A DNA stretch of 64,000 nt, from NCBI GenBank assembly GCA_016748015.1, contig JAAOMT010000480.1, positions 1,356-65,355 of the forward strand. Direction: 5' to 3'. The notes beneath the pieces are model-generated. The model made no database searches, was not told the origin of the DNA, and was given only the letters and a program-made list of their open reading frames with translations. A program made the translations under genes and the position numbers. Origin of the DNA: Geosiphon pyriformis. Lineage: Eukaryota; Glomeromycota; Glomeromycetes; Archaeosporales; Geosiphonaceae. Numbering within the stretch: position 1 is the stretch's first letter; every line of letters begins with the position of its first letter. Shown here one piece after another: positions 21,427 through 33,520 of this stretch.

Positions 21427-24003
21427 ATGTCATAATAAGACCAACAAATTAGCTTGTCATTTACAATAATTTTTTCTTTGTTAGCTTTAATATTGTCTAG
21501 TGACTTGTCATTGCTGGTAAAGATGGTGTAGACAAGTTCAATAGTTTTTTTTTGTTCTTTTTTATTTTTTTATTTTTTACTTTTTTTATCTAGTTCATTT
21601 GATTGTTTTTCTTCTGGATTTTGCTTGGGTACTAAAAAAATTGTTCAATAATAACACTTAACTATAATAGGCTTCTTATTATATCTGATGATTAGTTTAC
21701 AGAATTTATAGTTAAGTAAGATTTTTGCTTTTTTAAGTCATTTATTGTTAACAATAATAGTGTATTCTTTAGCTTTAAAAATTTTCATGTTAATTTTAAT
21801 GCTAATACTATTAATGTAAACAGAAACAGCTTTGGTTATACTAAGTTTTTTTTTTTTGTCACCATGCATATTGGTTATTAGTCTAGTTAAGGATTTATTA
21901 ATTTTTTTATCAATGGCTTTTAGAAAATGTTTGGCAATAATACTTACAAATAATCTACTGTCTAAAATCAAGTCAATAAAATAACTAGTTATTTGGGTTT
22001 TGTAAATTAGAGAAATAACATTGCTATTGTTAGCAAGTTTAACTTGACAAGAGTGCTTGTTGGTTTTTGGTGTTTTTTTTTTTAGAATTAAGAATTTGTA
22101 AAGATTTTTTTTAAACTGTGAATGGGTTATTAATTGGCCAAAAGTTATATGCACTAGGGTTTTTATAGGATCTTTAATAACAAAATAAAGACCAGATTTT
22201 TGTACTATCTTTGGAGATTTCAATTTTGGAAGATTCTTAAAAACTTTAGTTTTTGGTGGCTCATTGTTATTAGCAATTAATGTAGAAGCTTTATTAGAGT
22301 TCAGAACAAAATCAATCTTGGTTTTTTTTTTCTTGTTGAATTAGAAAAGTTAATTGTCAGTTCATCCATATTATAATTATTATTAGTTAAGTTAAAAATA
22401 TAAAAGGGGTTTTTTTTTGGTTGGCTTGTATTCTTATTCTTTGAAAATATGCTTACCAGTTTAAAGACTAATAAATAGTAGCTTTAACCAAAAAATTCTT
22501 TTCAAAAAAATTAATGTTGGCATAATTAGGTCTTTAATTAGTGATATTATTATTGTTAAATTTGTTGTTTTAAGTATTATTGTTTTTAAAAACTGGAGAG
22601 AGCAATGAATAATTGTTGCAATCTTTGGAAAAATGTTTAGTTAATCTACAATAATAGTACACAGATATTCTATAATTTTGCTGTCTTTAATAAGAAGACT
22701 GCTGGGACTAATTAAAATAAACTTCAAATTTAGGTTTTTGAAATTGTTGATTCTCTCTAACTGCTTAAATTAAAGACTCTAATAGCTAAGCAAAATTGGT
22801 TGTAAGTCTATCTATTAGTTGTTTATTGAAATTTGAAGTTTGAACAGCAAAAGAGATAGCTGTTATTTGAAAAGCAAAAGCCATAATAAGAGCAAAAGCA
22901 AAAATTAAAAATATGAATTTCAAATACATTTTTTGGTTATTTTCAATTCTTTAAGCAAGTTCAATAGTCATATTTATGATGGAATTATTTTTTAAAGCCA
23001 AGAAAGACCAAAAAGCATACAAAAAATTAATTTTCAATCCTTTTATAAAAGAATAAATCTTTTGCTCTTTTGTTTAATTTCTTTTAAAGTCTATCTATTT
23101 GATAAGTTTTTTGATTGTTTTGACATATTTGGTTACAACTTTACCAGAATCTTGAATTTTTTTTTAATTCCATATACTATTTGGATATTAAGATTGGAAT
23201 TTTAAATTTGTTTTTAAACTAAATAGTAAAAGAAATATTGTTTTCTCTGGTATTTGCTAATGTCTATTTAAAAATTTTTTGTTGGGTATTAACATTAGTT
23301 TTTTGTGAAAACCAAATGACAAAAGAGCCTTGAAGATATTCACCAATGATTTAAAACTTGTAATTAGCATTATATTGATTGGCTGTAATAGCTTTTTTAA
23401 AATCATCTAACTATTTAATTGAATTTTGTGTATTGTTTCTAAATAATAATAATAAGATGTTGTTTTTTGTCTTAGAGCAGTTTGTATATCTTAAAGAGCA
23501 ACCAGAATATTTGTTTGCATAAAATCAACAGCCATTGGTTCAAAAATAGCTGTTTAAGTAAAATAATTTAATTTATTTAAAAAGATATTAAAAACAAAAG
23601 CAGTTTAATAACTTCTTTTTTCTGTTTTAAAAAAAATTTTAGCTAATTAATAAGCAGTAAACCAGATATGGATTTAATAGTTTAGATGTTTGAAATCAGA
23701 AAGCTGTTGTTCAAAGATTGTTGAATATAAAAGCTAATTAATATTGTTGTTATTTTTTTTAAGAGTTTTTTCAAAGTAAATTTGATCAAAAATATAAATT
23801 GTATAGGCTGTATAGATTTTAGCTAAATGCTTATTTAAGAACTAGTTTCAGAAGTTTTGGAATTGTTTACTGGATTGTTTTTCAAGAAAAAAACAAATTA
23901 AGCAAAAGAGCAGAGAATTAAATATAATAAAATCTAGATTGTTTCTGTTGTGTACTGTAAAATATTCTTCTAATTGTTGTAACAAGTATGAATAATCACT
24001 TAT
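21427..24003 (-). pseudogene. Family 1 copy P: gag, protease and spacer, heavily decayed
   Basis: Minus-strand order from the right: gag from about 24003 (its ATG changed to ATA), gag middle near 23400-22900, Cys zone near 22650, and protease (22223-21738, 161 codons open). The protease motif reads DLILDSR. The spacer with the Cys-containing block ends at 21427, where the LTR of copy K begins. RT, integrase and the 3' LTR of P are missing from the window. Stops are dense in gag, which suggests an older insertion than L or A. Confidence 0.85.
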
Positions 24004-24055
24004 TCAATAAGAAAATAAGTAGATTTTAACAATCTTACAAAAAGCACTATTTTTA

Positions 24056-24706
24056 TATTACAGGTTGTAATAACAAGCTAATAGATAGTAAGAAAAAACA
24101 GAATTATAGAATAATAGAATTAATCAAAGGAGATTCAACTTTAAAGAACAAATTGAATAAATATGGATTTATGTATAAAATCAATCTTATTAAATATCTC
24201 AGTTACTATTTTTTTCAAAAAATAACTGGAGAATTTGAAGGTAAAAAAATAGTTTGTACTGTTAACAAATAATAACACACTAGTATAATTCTATGCTTTA
24301 CATTAGCACTCTTAAAATTTGATATTAAATATCAGATATACTCTTCAGTTACATTTTATTTAATAGTCTTTAAATGCTATAATTATACAAGTTAGAAAAA
24401 AAGTAAGTAAATGCCAACAAATAATTTTTTATCCTAAGATGTTTGAATACTTAAAAGTAAAAAAAAAGAAATAAGCAATAAGAAAAAAATTAAGATAATA
24501 GTTGTTATTTTATTTATTCTTGATCAATTGCTATATGTTTTTCTGCATTTGAGAGACTTATTGCTTATATAGCTATTAAAAATGGTTAATAATTAAGTTA
24601 ATAACTAAATCAATAATTATTATTTAAAAATAGGTTGGTTAATTATATAATATTAATGGTTAATATATGTAATAACTAATAAAAACTATAAGTTTTAACT
24701 ATAACA
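24056..24706 (-). repeat. Copy P, 5' LTR (651 bp)
   Basis: Begins TATTACAGGTTGTAATAAC and ends CTATAACA. The following ATAG (24707-24710) would be its target duplication; pol of element X2 follows at once. Confidence 0.85.
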
Positions 24707-24710
24707 ATAG

Positions 24711-26700
24711 AGTTAATCTCTTATTACTAAAAAATTATCAAAAAATTTTCTGAAATCACCAAATCATTCAACTATTTAACCAACAAAGATGTGAAATATC
24801 AATAAATATAGACTCAATAACAAGCTTTAACACTCTTAAAAAAAAACTTACTACTGCTTTAATTTTTGTCAATTCCGACTTTAATAAAAGATTTTAGTTA
24901 GTTATTAATGCTTTACATATAGTTTTTGGTGTTATTTTATTACTATTAGATAACAATAGCAATAAACAAGTGATTGTATATGCTAGTAAAACACTTAAGC
25001 CAATAAAACTCAAATATAACTTAACTAAATTAGAAAAAGCAGCTATTATCTAAGTTTTTAAATACTTTCAGCAATATTTTAGAAATATATTCCAATTTGA
25101 TATTATTATTGATAATATTGGCTTTAAATAATTTAACAAAAAAGTTATAAACTTAGTGTAAAATAATTCTAATAGATTGATTTTCTTATTAATTACAAAT
25201 ATATTATATACTACAAATTAGAAAAACTACATACCAATATAAATAGTCTCTTAAAAATAAGACAGAATTAATACTAACTCCAACTTCACCACAATTTACT
25301 AGCTCAACAACAACAAATAATTAACAAACAATAAATTCCAAAAATTACAACAACATCAAAAATTATTTGAAAATTTTTACTATACCAAAAAACTGGTTTC
25401 TAATCAAAAGCAGTAATTATATTAATTAAAACAATATTTTCTATATCATAACAAAATCTATTATTGAAACTATAAAAATCCAACAAATTTACTCAGATTA
25501 ATTCAAGAAAATAAAAAAAAAACCATTTTTTACAATATGTATACAGACTTATCATTAGTATATCTAAAAAGAAATAATACAATTCAAAAAACATTAGAAT
25601 ATTATTTTTGGTCTTATATTCAAAAAAACATTCAACAATATGTAAAATTATGTAATAGTTGTTAAAGAAAAGAAGAAATTTATTTTACTAAACCTCTAAA
25701 TCCAATTAAAGTTGGATAATTTTTTAACAAAGTCAGTATTAATTTAATCGAACTATTACTTATTATTATTTAAAAAGAACTATTATATAACAACTATAGT
25801 AGATTATCTTACCAAATAGCCCAAAGCCAAAGCTATTCAAAAAGCAAATGCAAAATTAGTAGCAAATTTCATTTATAAAAACATTATTTGTAGACATAAA
25901 TGTTTAATTAAACTCTTATCTAATTAAGGAACACACTTTGTAAACAATTTGATGTTAAAAAACCTTTATTATTACTTTATTACTCCTAAATAAATAAATA
26001 AATTAGTAAAATGTTTCAACCAAATATTGTGTGAATTATTAGCCCAAATCTCAACCAATTTTGAACAAAAATGAGATATTTTTATTTTATTAGTGTTACT
26101 AGCATACAGAACACTAAAACAAGATACTACAAAACACATACTCTTTGATTTAACTTATAAAAAAACAGTAATATTACTAATTAACTTCATAGTAAAAACA
26201 TATTTAATATAGTTAATTAACAAAAAAAACTTTTAAGAAACACTTTAATAAAAAACCTATATTTTGCTTAATACTTTGAAATAAATAAATAAATAGTAAC
26301 CATTTATATTAAATACTTTCAAGCTTAACAAAAAAAACAGCATGACAACAAATTACTGCCAATCACTAATAAATTCAAAATTAAAAACAAAGTTTTTTTA
26401 TATAAAATTAAGATTAAAAAATAATAGAATAGAAAATTTGAACATAAATAGAATAAACTATTTTATATTTACAAAATCTTAGACAATAAATCATATAAAT
26501 TAAGACTTAATAACAAAGTTTTAGTCAAAATTACACTTAAAAATCAATTGAAACACTATTATTCTAAAAACAATTTTAAATTATTAATTTTACAAATTGG
26601 TATACATTCCTTTTTAATTAATTCCAAAAATATTTTTTGACATTTAGAACCAATAGTTATAATAAAACAACAATTAAACTTGAATATTTAATTTACTATT
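24711..26700 (+). pseudogene. Element X2 pol: RNase H and integrase, decayed
   Basis: The plus strand reads a gypsy-type RNase H region (24850-25130; VIVYASKTLKPIKLKYNLT), then the integrase zinc finger (about 25530-25670, TIQKTLEYYFWSY, CNSC), a badly broken core, and the C-terminal part with KCFNQILCELLAQ near 26010 and a GPY/F-like module near 26400-26480. The protein is closer to family 2 (D) than to family 1, but the LTR is that of family X. RT and everything upstream are cut off by copy P. Stops occur throughout. Confidence 0.75.
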
Positions 26701-26862
26701 ATTATAATATTTTTTTAATAATATACAAATGTAAAAACAAAAATAGTAAATAATTACAAAAAAAACCCAAAACCAAAAAGATATAAAAAATTCTATATCT
26801 AAAATATTTCTTTATTTTTCAAAGCATTTTCAAATTTTAGTTTTAATTTAATTATTTTTATC
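26701..26862 (+). other. X2 leader between pol and the X open frame
   Basis: A-rich non-coding stretch after the integrase. Its last about 40 bases match the leader just before the ATG at 411 in X1 ('attttc.tttattttcc'), so X1 and X2 share sequence from here to the right end. Confidence 0.5.
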
Positions 26863-27568
26863 ATAATTATTCTCTAAAACATTCAAAAAAGATCACAAAA
26901 ATTAATAATAGCATTAAAAACACTCTTTAATTTATCTATAATAATCAATAAAAGTCAAATTAATTACACTCAAAAAGAAACTACAATGTCAGTAATAAAT
27001 AATTCTCAAAATTATTACTCTTATAGAAAAAATACAAGAAGTTTTTCTGGAATTCAATTGTCAGAACTTTTGAAGCAAGCTTTAAAAAAAACCTTTTATT
27101 TATTTTTATTGATATTTTACCAAATACCACAACTCAAAAAAAGCTTTAATTATGACTTAATAAACAAAGTCATGAATACATATCTATTTTTAGATATTTT
27201 ATATTGAAAAAACACTTTATAAACAAAAACTAGAACTTAAAGCAACAAATCTTACTTTTGAAGCTATACAAAAACAAATTTACAATAAATTTAAAACAGC
27301 AGCTGAATCAATAAATACTTATTACAAACTTAAAGCAGCTTTTAGACTCTATAATCTATTTAATATTTGTGAAAATATTCTACAGAATTCAATACTCCAA
27401 CCAATAAAGATTCAATACATTGACAAACTTACAAAACTGAAATTTCAACAATTTTTAGACCAAATTACTTCAATTATTTTGGATAATTATTTTGAAATCA
27501 CAAATAATGCTTAGACTTTAATAGAGCTTAGTCTTGAGGAAAAAATTATATTATTAGTAAAATTTTAG
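26863..27568 (+). pseudogene. Element X2 copy of the 239-codon X open frame
   Basis: Aligns with 411-1130 of X1 codon by codon at the start, with the ATG changed to ATA at 26863-26865 and CAA to TAA at the fifth codon. Conserved blocks are KNTRSFSGIQLSELLKQAL (27030-27090) and KIQYIDKLTKLKFQQFLDQI (27410-27470). Its position, after the integrase and before the 3' LTR, shows that the X frame is a downstream gene of a full-sized gypsy-type element rather than a gag. Confidence 0.7.
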
Positions 27569-27589
27569 CCATTAATTAACATAAAGTTA

Positions 27590-28527
27590 TTTTTATAATT
27601 TTTATTATTAATTAGTATATATTAATATTATTTCAATTATTACTTATTATTTAATCAAATTATCAAATATTACTATTTAATTAATAATCCAATTTGTACA
27701 ATAAAAATTCAAATGATTAAATTACACAATACTCTGAATTATATAATATTCAAAAATTTGCTGAAATTTGTAGAAATTTACCAAAATAATGAATAGTTTA
27801 TTGAAATAATTAATAGTTTGTCGAAATAACTTATAATTTATTAAAATGTATTTTTAGTTTGTCTAAATTATAACAAAAAGAAAAGTTCAAGTTTATAAAC
27901 TAATATTATAACAAGTTGTATAAAAGAAAAGCTTCTCTTTTTGAAAAAATATATCTCATTATGAATATTTTATCATAGATATCTTACTTTAAATTTATTC
28001 TTATTAGTACAATTCAAAATAAAAATTTACTTTAAAAAACCAAATTTTGAAATAATTACACTTGATATTTCTCAAAACCTAACTAACATTTTAAAATTAA
28101 TTAACTACTAATTTTAATAATTTGTTAGTAACTCTAAGCCTAAATAAAAACGATTTTTTTAAACAAAATTCTAATTCTTTAATATTTCTTTTATTTTTTC
28201 CTTCTTTTTTTATTATAATCATTAAGATAGCCTATAGATAAAATTTCTGTAAAAGAGTTGACTTTTACAATAAAATAACTACACATTTTAGTAAACTTTT
28301 AAATAAGCAATTTCTAAGAAAAAATTGACTTTTACTACAAAGTAATTACATATAGTAACTAGTACAAAATTGGCTATTCCACTTATAAGTCCAGCTGTTC
28401 AAATTATAGAAGATAATTTGAAAATAAATTCAGTTATTGAAAGTTTATTAACTTTCAATAAATATGAATTAACAGTAAACAGATATTAATAATATTTAAA
28501 AAAAGAGACCAAAAACCTCCAGTAATA
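27590..28527 (+). repeat. Element X2, 3' LTR
   Basis: Matches X1 at about 1140-2087 along its length, with many transitions. The TATAAAAG box is at about 27916-27924 and the end is CCAGTAATA (from CCAGTAACA) at 28527. LINE-like coding sequence of element G follows, so X2 probably sits inside G. Confidence 0.7.
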
Positions 28528-29909
28528 ATAAATACAGATGAAAATACTTTTAAGATGGTCGTTTTTAATAATAATAATGATTATGAGGCAAGTAGTAAAG
28601 ATAAAAAGCAGTTTAACTTTAAAACAAATATTCTTAAGACCAAGCAAGTCAATATTGGTGTTGTTTTTAATTTTCTAATTGGTTCTTTTAATTACAATAT
28701 GAATAATAATAAGATTTTTTTTTTCTAATTATTTATTTTTTTGGACAAAAAATAAATTAATCTTAAAATTACCAAAACTTAAGTAGAAGTGTCTGTTAAG
28801 AAGTTTTTTGTCTTGGATATTAATATTTTAACAGTTAAGAACAAATTAGTAACAGCAAAAACTCAATATATTAGGAAAATATTTTTATCAATCAATAATT
28901 TAAAAAAACTACTATTTTTTTAAAATTTAAAAAGATCATTAAATCAATATTTACATTAGAGAAGAGCATAAAAAAGACTACATTATTGACTAAAAAAAAA
29001 GAAATTATTGTAAACAACAATATCAAAAAACAAAGAATTAAGTCAGATTAAACTATGGTAATTAAGAAAATTCTTATAAACATGCCAAAAAAAATGATTA
29101 TTACTACAGTTTTTGCATTTGGTTAACATATGTCAATTTATTTACAATTAATTAGGCTGTAACAAAAAGCTGTAATAAAATTTGCTAAATTGAATCAGAC
29201 AGATCAGTTGGTAACTAAATAGTTATTTTTAATTAAAAAAAATTCAATGCATATGGTAAAGACTAAAAGATTGTAATATTTGAATGTTTAAAAATTGATT
29301 TAAAGCATTTTTGTTTACTTTGTCTGTAAAAACAGCTGTTTATGATTTTAGTACTTTATTAGAAAAGATTGATAAGAAAACTTGTATTATAAATTAATTA
29401 TTTAAAAATGGCAACAAAGTTTACTGTGCTCTAATTGGTTTTAAATTAAATAAAAAGCTAGAATTTGCTCTTTACATAAAGCCAATTTTTGGTGGTTTAA
29501 AACTTTTTTAAACTAGAATGGATTTGGTTTGATATAAGAAATATAGACATTTTGGTTATTTTGTTTTGGAGTACAGTATATTTGGTTTTCTTACTTCTTT
29601 ATTTTTAAAAGTATTTAAAAAGTTTTTTTCAAATGAAAATTGTCTTTAGCTAGCCAAGTTGTATGCCAAAAAAAATGTTTTTATCTTTTACCTTATTGTT
29701 TTTGGTAATAAGTTATGGGCTTAAATAGTTTTAGTGGCTTCTGTTTTTAATAATTTACTCTTTGGTTTGGGCTCTTTTTTTTTAGTGCTTCAAATTTTAA
29801 TAAAAAAAATTCATCTACTTTATTAGATAACTTTTTTTTGAATACTTATTTGGTTACTTTAAAATGTTTTTTGAAACTGCTGACTGATTAAGTATTAAGT
29901 ATTGCATAT
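28528..29909 (+). pseudogene. LINE-like element G, ORF1 first part
   Basis: ATG at 28555 opens a decayed frame with the blocks VNIGVVFNFLIGSFNYN (about 28650-28705), VKKFFVLDINILTV (28795-28840) and VIKKILINMPKKMIITTVFA (29060-29115). I recognise the pattern of ORF1 proteins of mycorrhizal-fungal LINE-like elements, which bind their RNA with an RRM-like fold and a CCHC knuckle. Stops are dense. The frame is cut at 29909 by family 2 element D and resumes at 61661. The ATAT at 29906-29909 is the left target duplication of D. Confidence 0.6.
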
Positions 29910-30703
29910 TGTTATAGGTAATTATTTGGGATGTTAAAACACATAACAAACTTGTAACTTGATGCTTAATAGCTGGTAATATTGATAATATCTGAAAATT
30001 TTGTAATTTAAAGATTTTAGTTAAGTCTTTTGTATAATAAACAAAAATTCAATTAATGGTTTCTTCTGTGAATTTTATTTTTTAGCATGATAACCAGTTT
30101 ATTTTAACAGTTATGTACTTTTGATAAGCTATTCTGAAATTTTTACTCTTATTTTCAGATCTTTTACCAGGCTATTCTTAATATTAAATACTTAGTACTT
30201 AATTTCTTTAATTAATTAATAATAATAAAAAAATAAAACAAAAGAAAAAAAAATAAAATAAAAATAAAAAAAAAATAAAAAAAAAAATAAAAAATTAGTA
30301 TTTTGTTAATAGCCATAATTAAGAGCTATTAATTTAGTGTAATTAAGTATTAGATTTTATTAATATAGAGTGTTAATAATAGAAAAGTGATTAATATTCT
30401 TAATTAAATAATGATAACATAGATTGAATGATAATTAGATATTTATTTAATATTTAATGTGTTTCTACTTTAAGTTATAGAAACTATTTTTTAAAGAAAG
30501 AGTATTGGGTTCTGAACTTTATTAAATTCTGAATACTTTTTTGTTTTTAACACTCTTGCTATATATACATAATTTATGTTATACAAGATTCTTGAAAAAT
30601 TCTGCAATTCTCTAAGAGAATTCTGGAATTTTCCATTTTACTATGCCTATTTTTGATTGGCTATTTTATCTATTATTATAATTTCTAATTTCTATGAATA
30701 ATA
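29910..30703 (-). repeat. Element D, 3' LTR (794 bp)
   Basis: Begins TGTTATAGGTAATTATTTGG and ends GAATAATA (from ATAACA). Contains an A-rich (AAAAT)n-like tract at about 30225-30300 and a group of 'agaattctgg'-type half-palindromes at about 30585-30640. A run of pyrimidines just inside (30707-30720, read as purines on the element strand) is the likely polypurine tract. Confidence 0.88.
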
Positions 30704-30936
30704 TTATTCTTTTTTTTTTAATATTGAGCTTTATTAAGATCTCTTAAATCTCCTAAATTTTTCTTTTAGATTAACTTTATAATTTTTTTTTTGAGAATTA
30801 CTTGGGCAATATTGGTCTGTAATTTTTTAAATTGGGTATTAGTAATTTTCTCTAATTGGTTAATGATTACTATATTTATTGTTGAGTATAACAGTATTTT
30901 TGGACAGTTTTGAAACTTTGTTTGTAATCAGTATAT

Positions 30937-31200
30937 TATTTATGCTTGGGTGAATAGATTGTTTTTTTCCACAAATTGTTTAAATTGTTATAATATAGTT
31001 GTATTAAATATATATTTTGTTTTATCTGTATATAAGTTCTAAATATTGAGCTTTTGTTCCAAATAATAATAGCAAAAGTTTCTTGAAAATTGTTGTATTT
31101 ACCATTTCCAATTTTTTTTGTTAACTCTTTATATAATACTATTATTTTTAATGTTTCTATAATTATTTTTACTTTAGCTATTATATCTTCTACTATACTT
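30937..31200 (-). pseudogene. Element D downstream open frame, unknown
   Basis: On the minus strand, 31200 to 30937 reads about 87 codons without a stop in a copy where other frames are full of stops. It lies between the integrase C-terminus and the 3' LTR, the same place as ORF3 of family 1 and the X frame. Recognisable segments are EDIIAKVKIIIETLK and NNLNNLWKKTIYS. I cannot align it by eye with either. It may be part of a longer frame whose ends have decayed. Confidence 0.35.
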
Positions 31201-31399
31201 TTATATTTTTTGTATACTTTATGTTGTATCTTATATTAAAGTTTCTGTTTTTTTTTTGTATATTAAATAATTTGTTAGTTGATTGTGATTTCCATGTTCA
31301 GTTTTTAATATTTGATTAACTGAAATAATTATTAGACTAACAAGTAAATATTATTAGTAATTTCCATCTTTCTATTTGTTTTTATTACTTGTATTGGTT

Positions 31400-32116
31400 T
31401 TTTATATATTATTCTTGTAGATTAATTTGACATGTTTGTGTCAATGATAATAATTGGTTTCAAATTTCATGAAATTTTATTTAATTGAACTAATATTTAT
31501 TGTATCTCTTGTTGTAAAATAATATTGGTAAATGATAATGTTATATTGTAATATGATTTTAGTTGATTTCTATGTGCTACTTTAGCTAAAATTTTGTTGT
31601 TTTATCTTAATTTATAAGCTTTATTTCCAAAAAATTTTTCAATATGAAATAGTCTATTCCATTTGAGATTGAATTTTTTACTTCATTGTTTTTTTACTTT
31701 GATATAATATAAAAGTACTTTGTTTTTAATCCTGAATTTGACTGGTTTATCTGGTAATTAGTTGGCATGTTATTTTTTTTGATTTGCTTGTAACTTTTGA
31801 ATATTATCAGCTGTTTTTTGTCTTTTGTTTTCTAATGTTTTTATTATGTCATATTTTTTTTTGAAAGTTGGCTTCTGTTATTGATTTTGTTGGATATGTA
31901 TTAATATCTATCTTAACTAATAATGTTGCTGTTTTATCATAAATAAGTTCAAATAATGTTGTTTGTATGGTATTTTGTTTTATTGTTTAATAAGCAAATA
32001 ATACTAATAATATAAACAAATCTCATTTATCCTGGTTTTTTTGGCTGATCTTAACTGTCACTTTACACAATATTCTGTTGAATTTTTTGACTAAGCCATT
32101 TGTTTATGAATAATAT
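31400..32116 (-). pseudogene. Element D integrase C-terminal part
   Basis: Minus strand from 32116: stop, then TNGLV (about 32090-32100), NRILCKV, LFAYQTIKQNT, then a linker and a GPY/F-like module (FNLKWNRLFHIEKFFGNKAYKLR near 31610-31690 in the same frame). The CAA of the PQTNG motif is TAA. At 32116 copy C is inserted; the integrase continues at 47372. The rejoined protein order is that of a normal gypsy integrase, which confirms the insertion. Confidence 0.82.
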
Positions 32117-32792
32117 TGTTATGGATTGAAGTAACAAGCTAATAGATAGCAAAAGAAAACAAAATTGTAGAATAATAGAAATAATTAAAGAGAGAATTAC
32201 AATAGAAGAGCAAATTAAATGAGTAAGAATTCAATACACATAATTAGTTTCATAAAAATTACAGTTGCAAATCTTTTCTGAAAATTTGAAAGTAGAGAAA
32301 TAGTCTGTAATTGTCAACAAGATAACACTATTGCTATTATTCTATGTCTTAACTTAGTAATTCTTAGAATCAATAACAGATATTATTGTGCTTTTCAATT
32401 GTTTTTTTATTTAATGAATTACAAAAGCAAGCAATTGCTCTTAGGCTAATTTTAACAATACAAATCAAAAAAAAGAAAAAATATGATATGTGAATGCCAA
32501 CAAGTAATCTTTTATTTTAATATATTCAAATACTTGAAAGTAAAGAAAAGAGAATAAGCAATATAAAAAGAAGTAATTGATAGTGGATTTTATTTTGTTA
32601 CTTTAATTATGTCTTTCTATAGCTAAAAGACTTATTATTTATATAGCTATTGAAAGTAGTCAATAACCAAATTAACAGTCAAGTCAATGATCAGATCAAT
32701 AATTACTATCTAAAAATAAGATAACTAATTATATGACATCAGTGGCTAATATATGTGATAATTAATAAAAAGTATGAGTTTCAACTATAATA
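32117..32792 (-). repeat. Copy C, 3' LTR (676 bp)
   Basis: Begins TGTTATGGATTGAAGTAAC and ends ACTATAATA. The stretch near 32440-32480 differs from the A/L LTR type ('caagcaattgctcttagg') and matches the C 5' LTR and the F-type LTRs, so family 1 has at least two LTR subtypes. Confidence 0.88.
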
Positions 32793-32829
32793 TCATCCTC
32801 TTCAAAAAGATTGAGCTTTAGCAAAATCA

Positions 32830-33520
32830 AGTTATTTATGGAATAATCTAATTAAAGAGTTTTGTTTAATTCAAAGCTAACTAGTTTGTTGAAATTTTTT
32901 GTAAATAGAGTATATAATACTTAAGGCAAAATAAGTTTTGTATTCAAGAGATCAAATCTTTGTATAAGAATTTTGGCTCTTTTAACAATAGTCAAAACTC
33001 TTGAAACATTTAATCATATAATGCCCAAAATTTTTATTTGTATCTCTGAAGTTGTTTTTTTTATAAGTTTCATATTTTTTATGATTTTACCAAAGCAATT
33101 GTAGAGTTTTATTTGTCTTTTATATGACAAGTTTTTGTTAATATATAAGATTTTTTTAATTGTAATAGAAGGTAAAAGTATTGCAAATGTTATACTTTCC
33201 AACAGATATTTATCCATTTTGTTACCAATTTTTTCTTTTCTGGTAGTGGTTTTCTTTGGTCTAATAACAGTATGTGTTCTACTGTTATCAGTTATGGTGG
33301 TCTGTTTTTCAATAGTCAAAGTAGCATTTGGATAGTTTTTGATCCAATACTCATGAAGAATATAGAAAACATTTTGAATGTTTTGATTCAGGAAATAATT
33401 GTTCATATTGATTGAAAATATCTCTGTTTTGGGAATGATGCATTTATTTATATTTGATTTTTGTTGATCATTTGAATTAGTATTACCACAACAGATAATC
33501 AATTAGGTTGTTTGTAATAT
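32830..33520 (-). pseudogene. Copy C ORF3
   Basis: 33502 to 33014 is open for 162 codons, then the frame breaks and continues to about 32830. It matches ORF3 of copy L through most of its length, including the residues upstream of the first ATG (CCGNTNSNDQQKSNINKC). Landmarks: NNYFLNQNIQNVFY, IRPKKTTTRKEKIGNK and TTSEIQIKILGI. Unknown function; see copy L. Confidence 0.7.

Noticed and set aside
30215-30300. A-rich (AAAAT)n tracts in family 2 LTRs, considered as poly(A) tails of processed copies
   Set aside because: They lie at the same internal place in all four LTRs, so they belong to the LTR.
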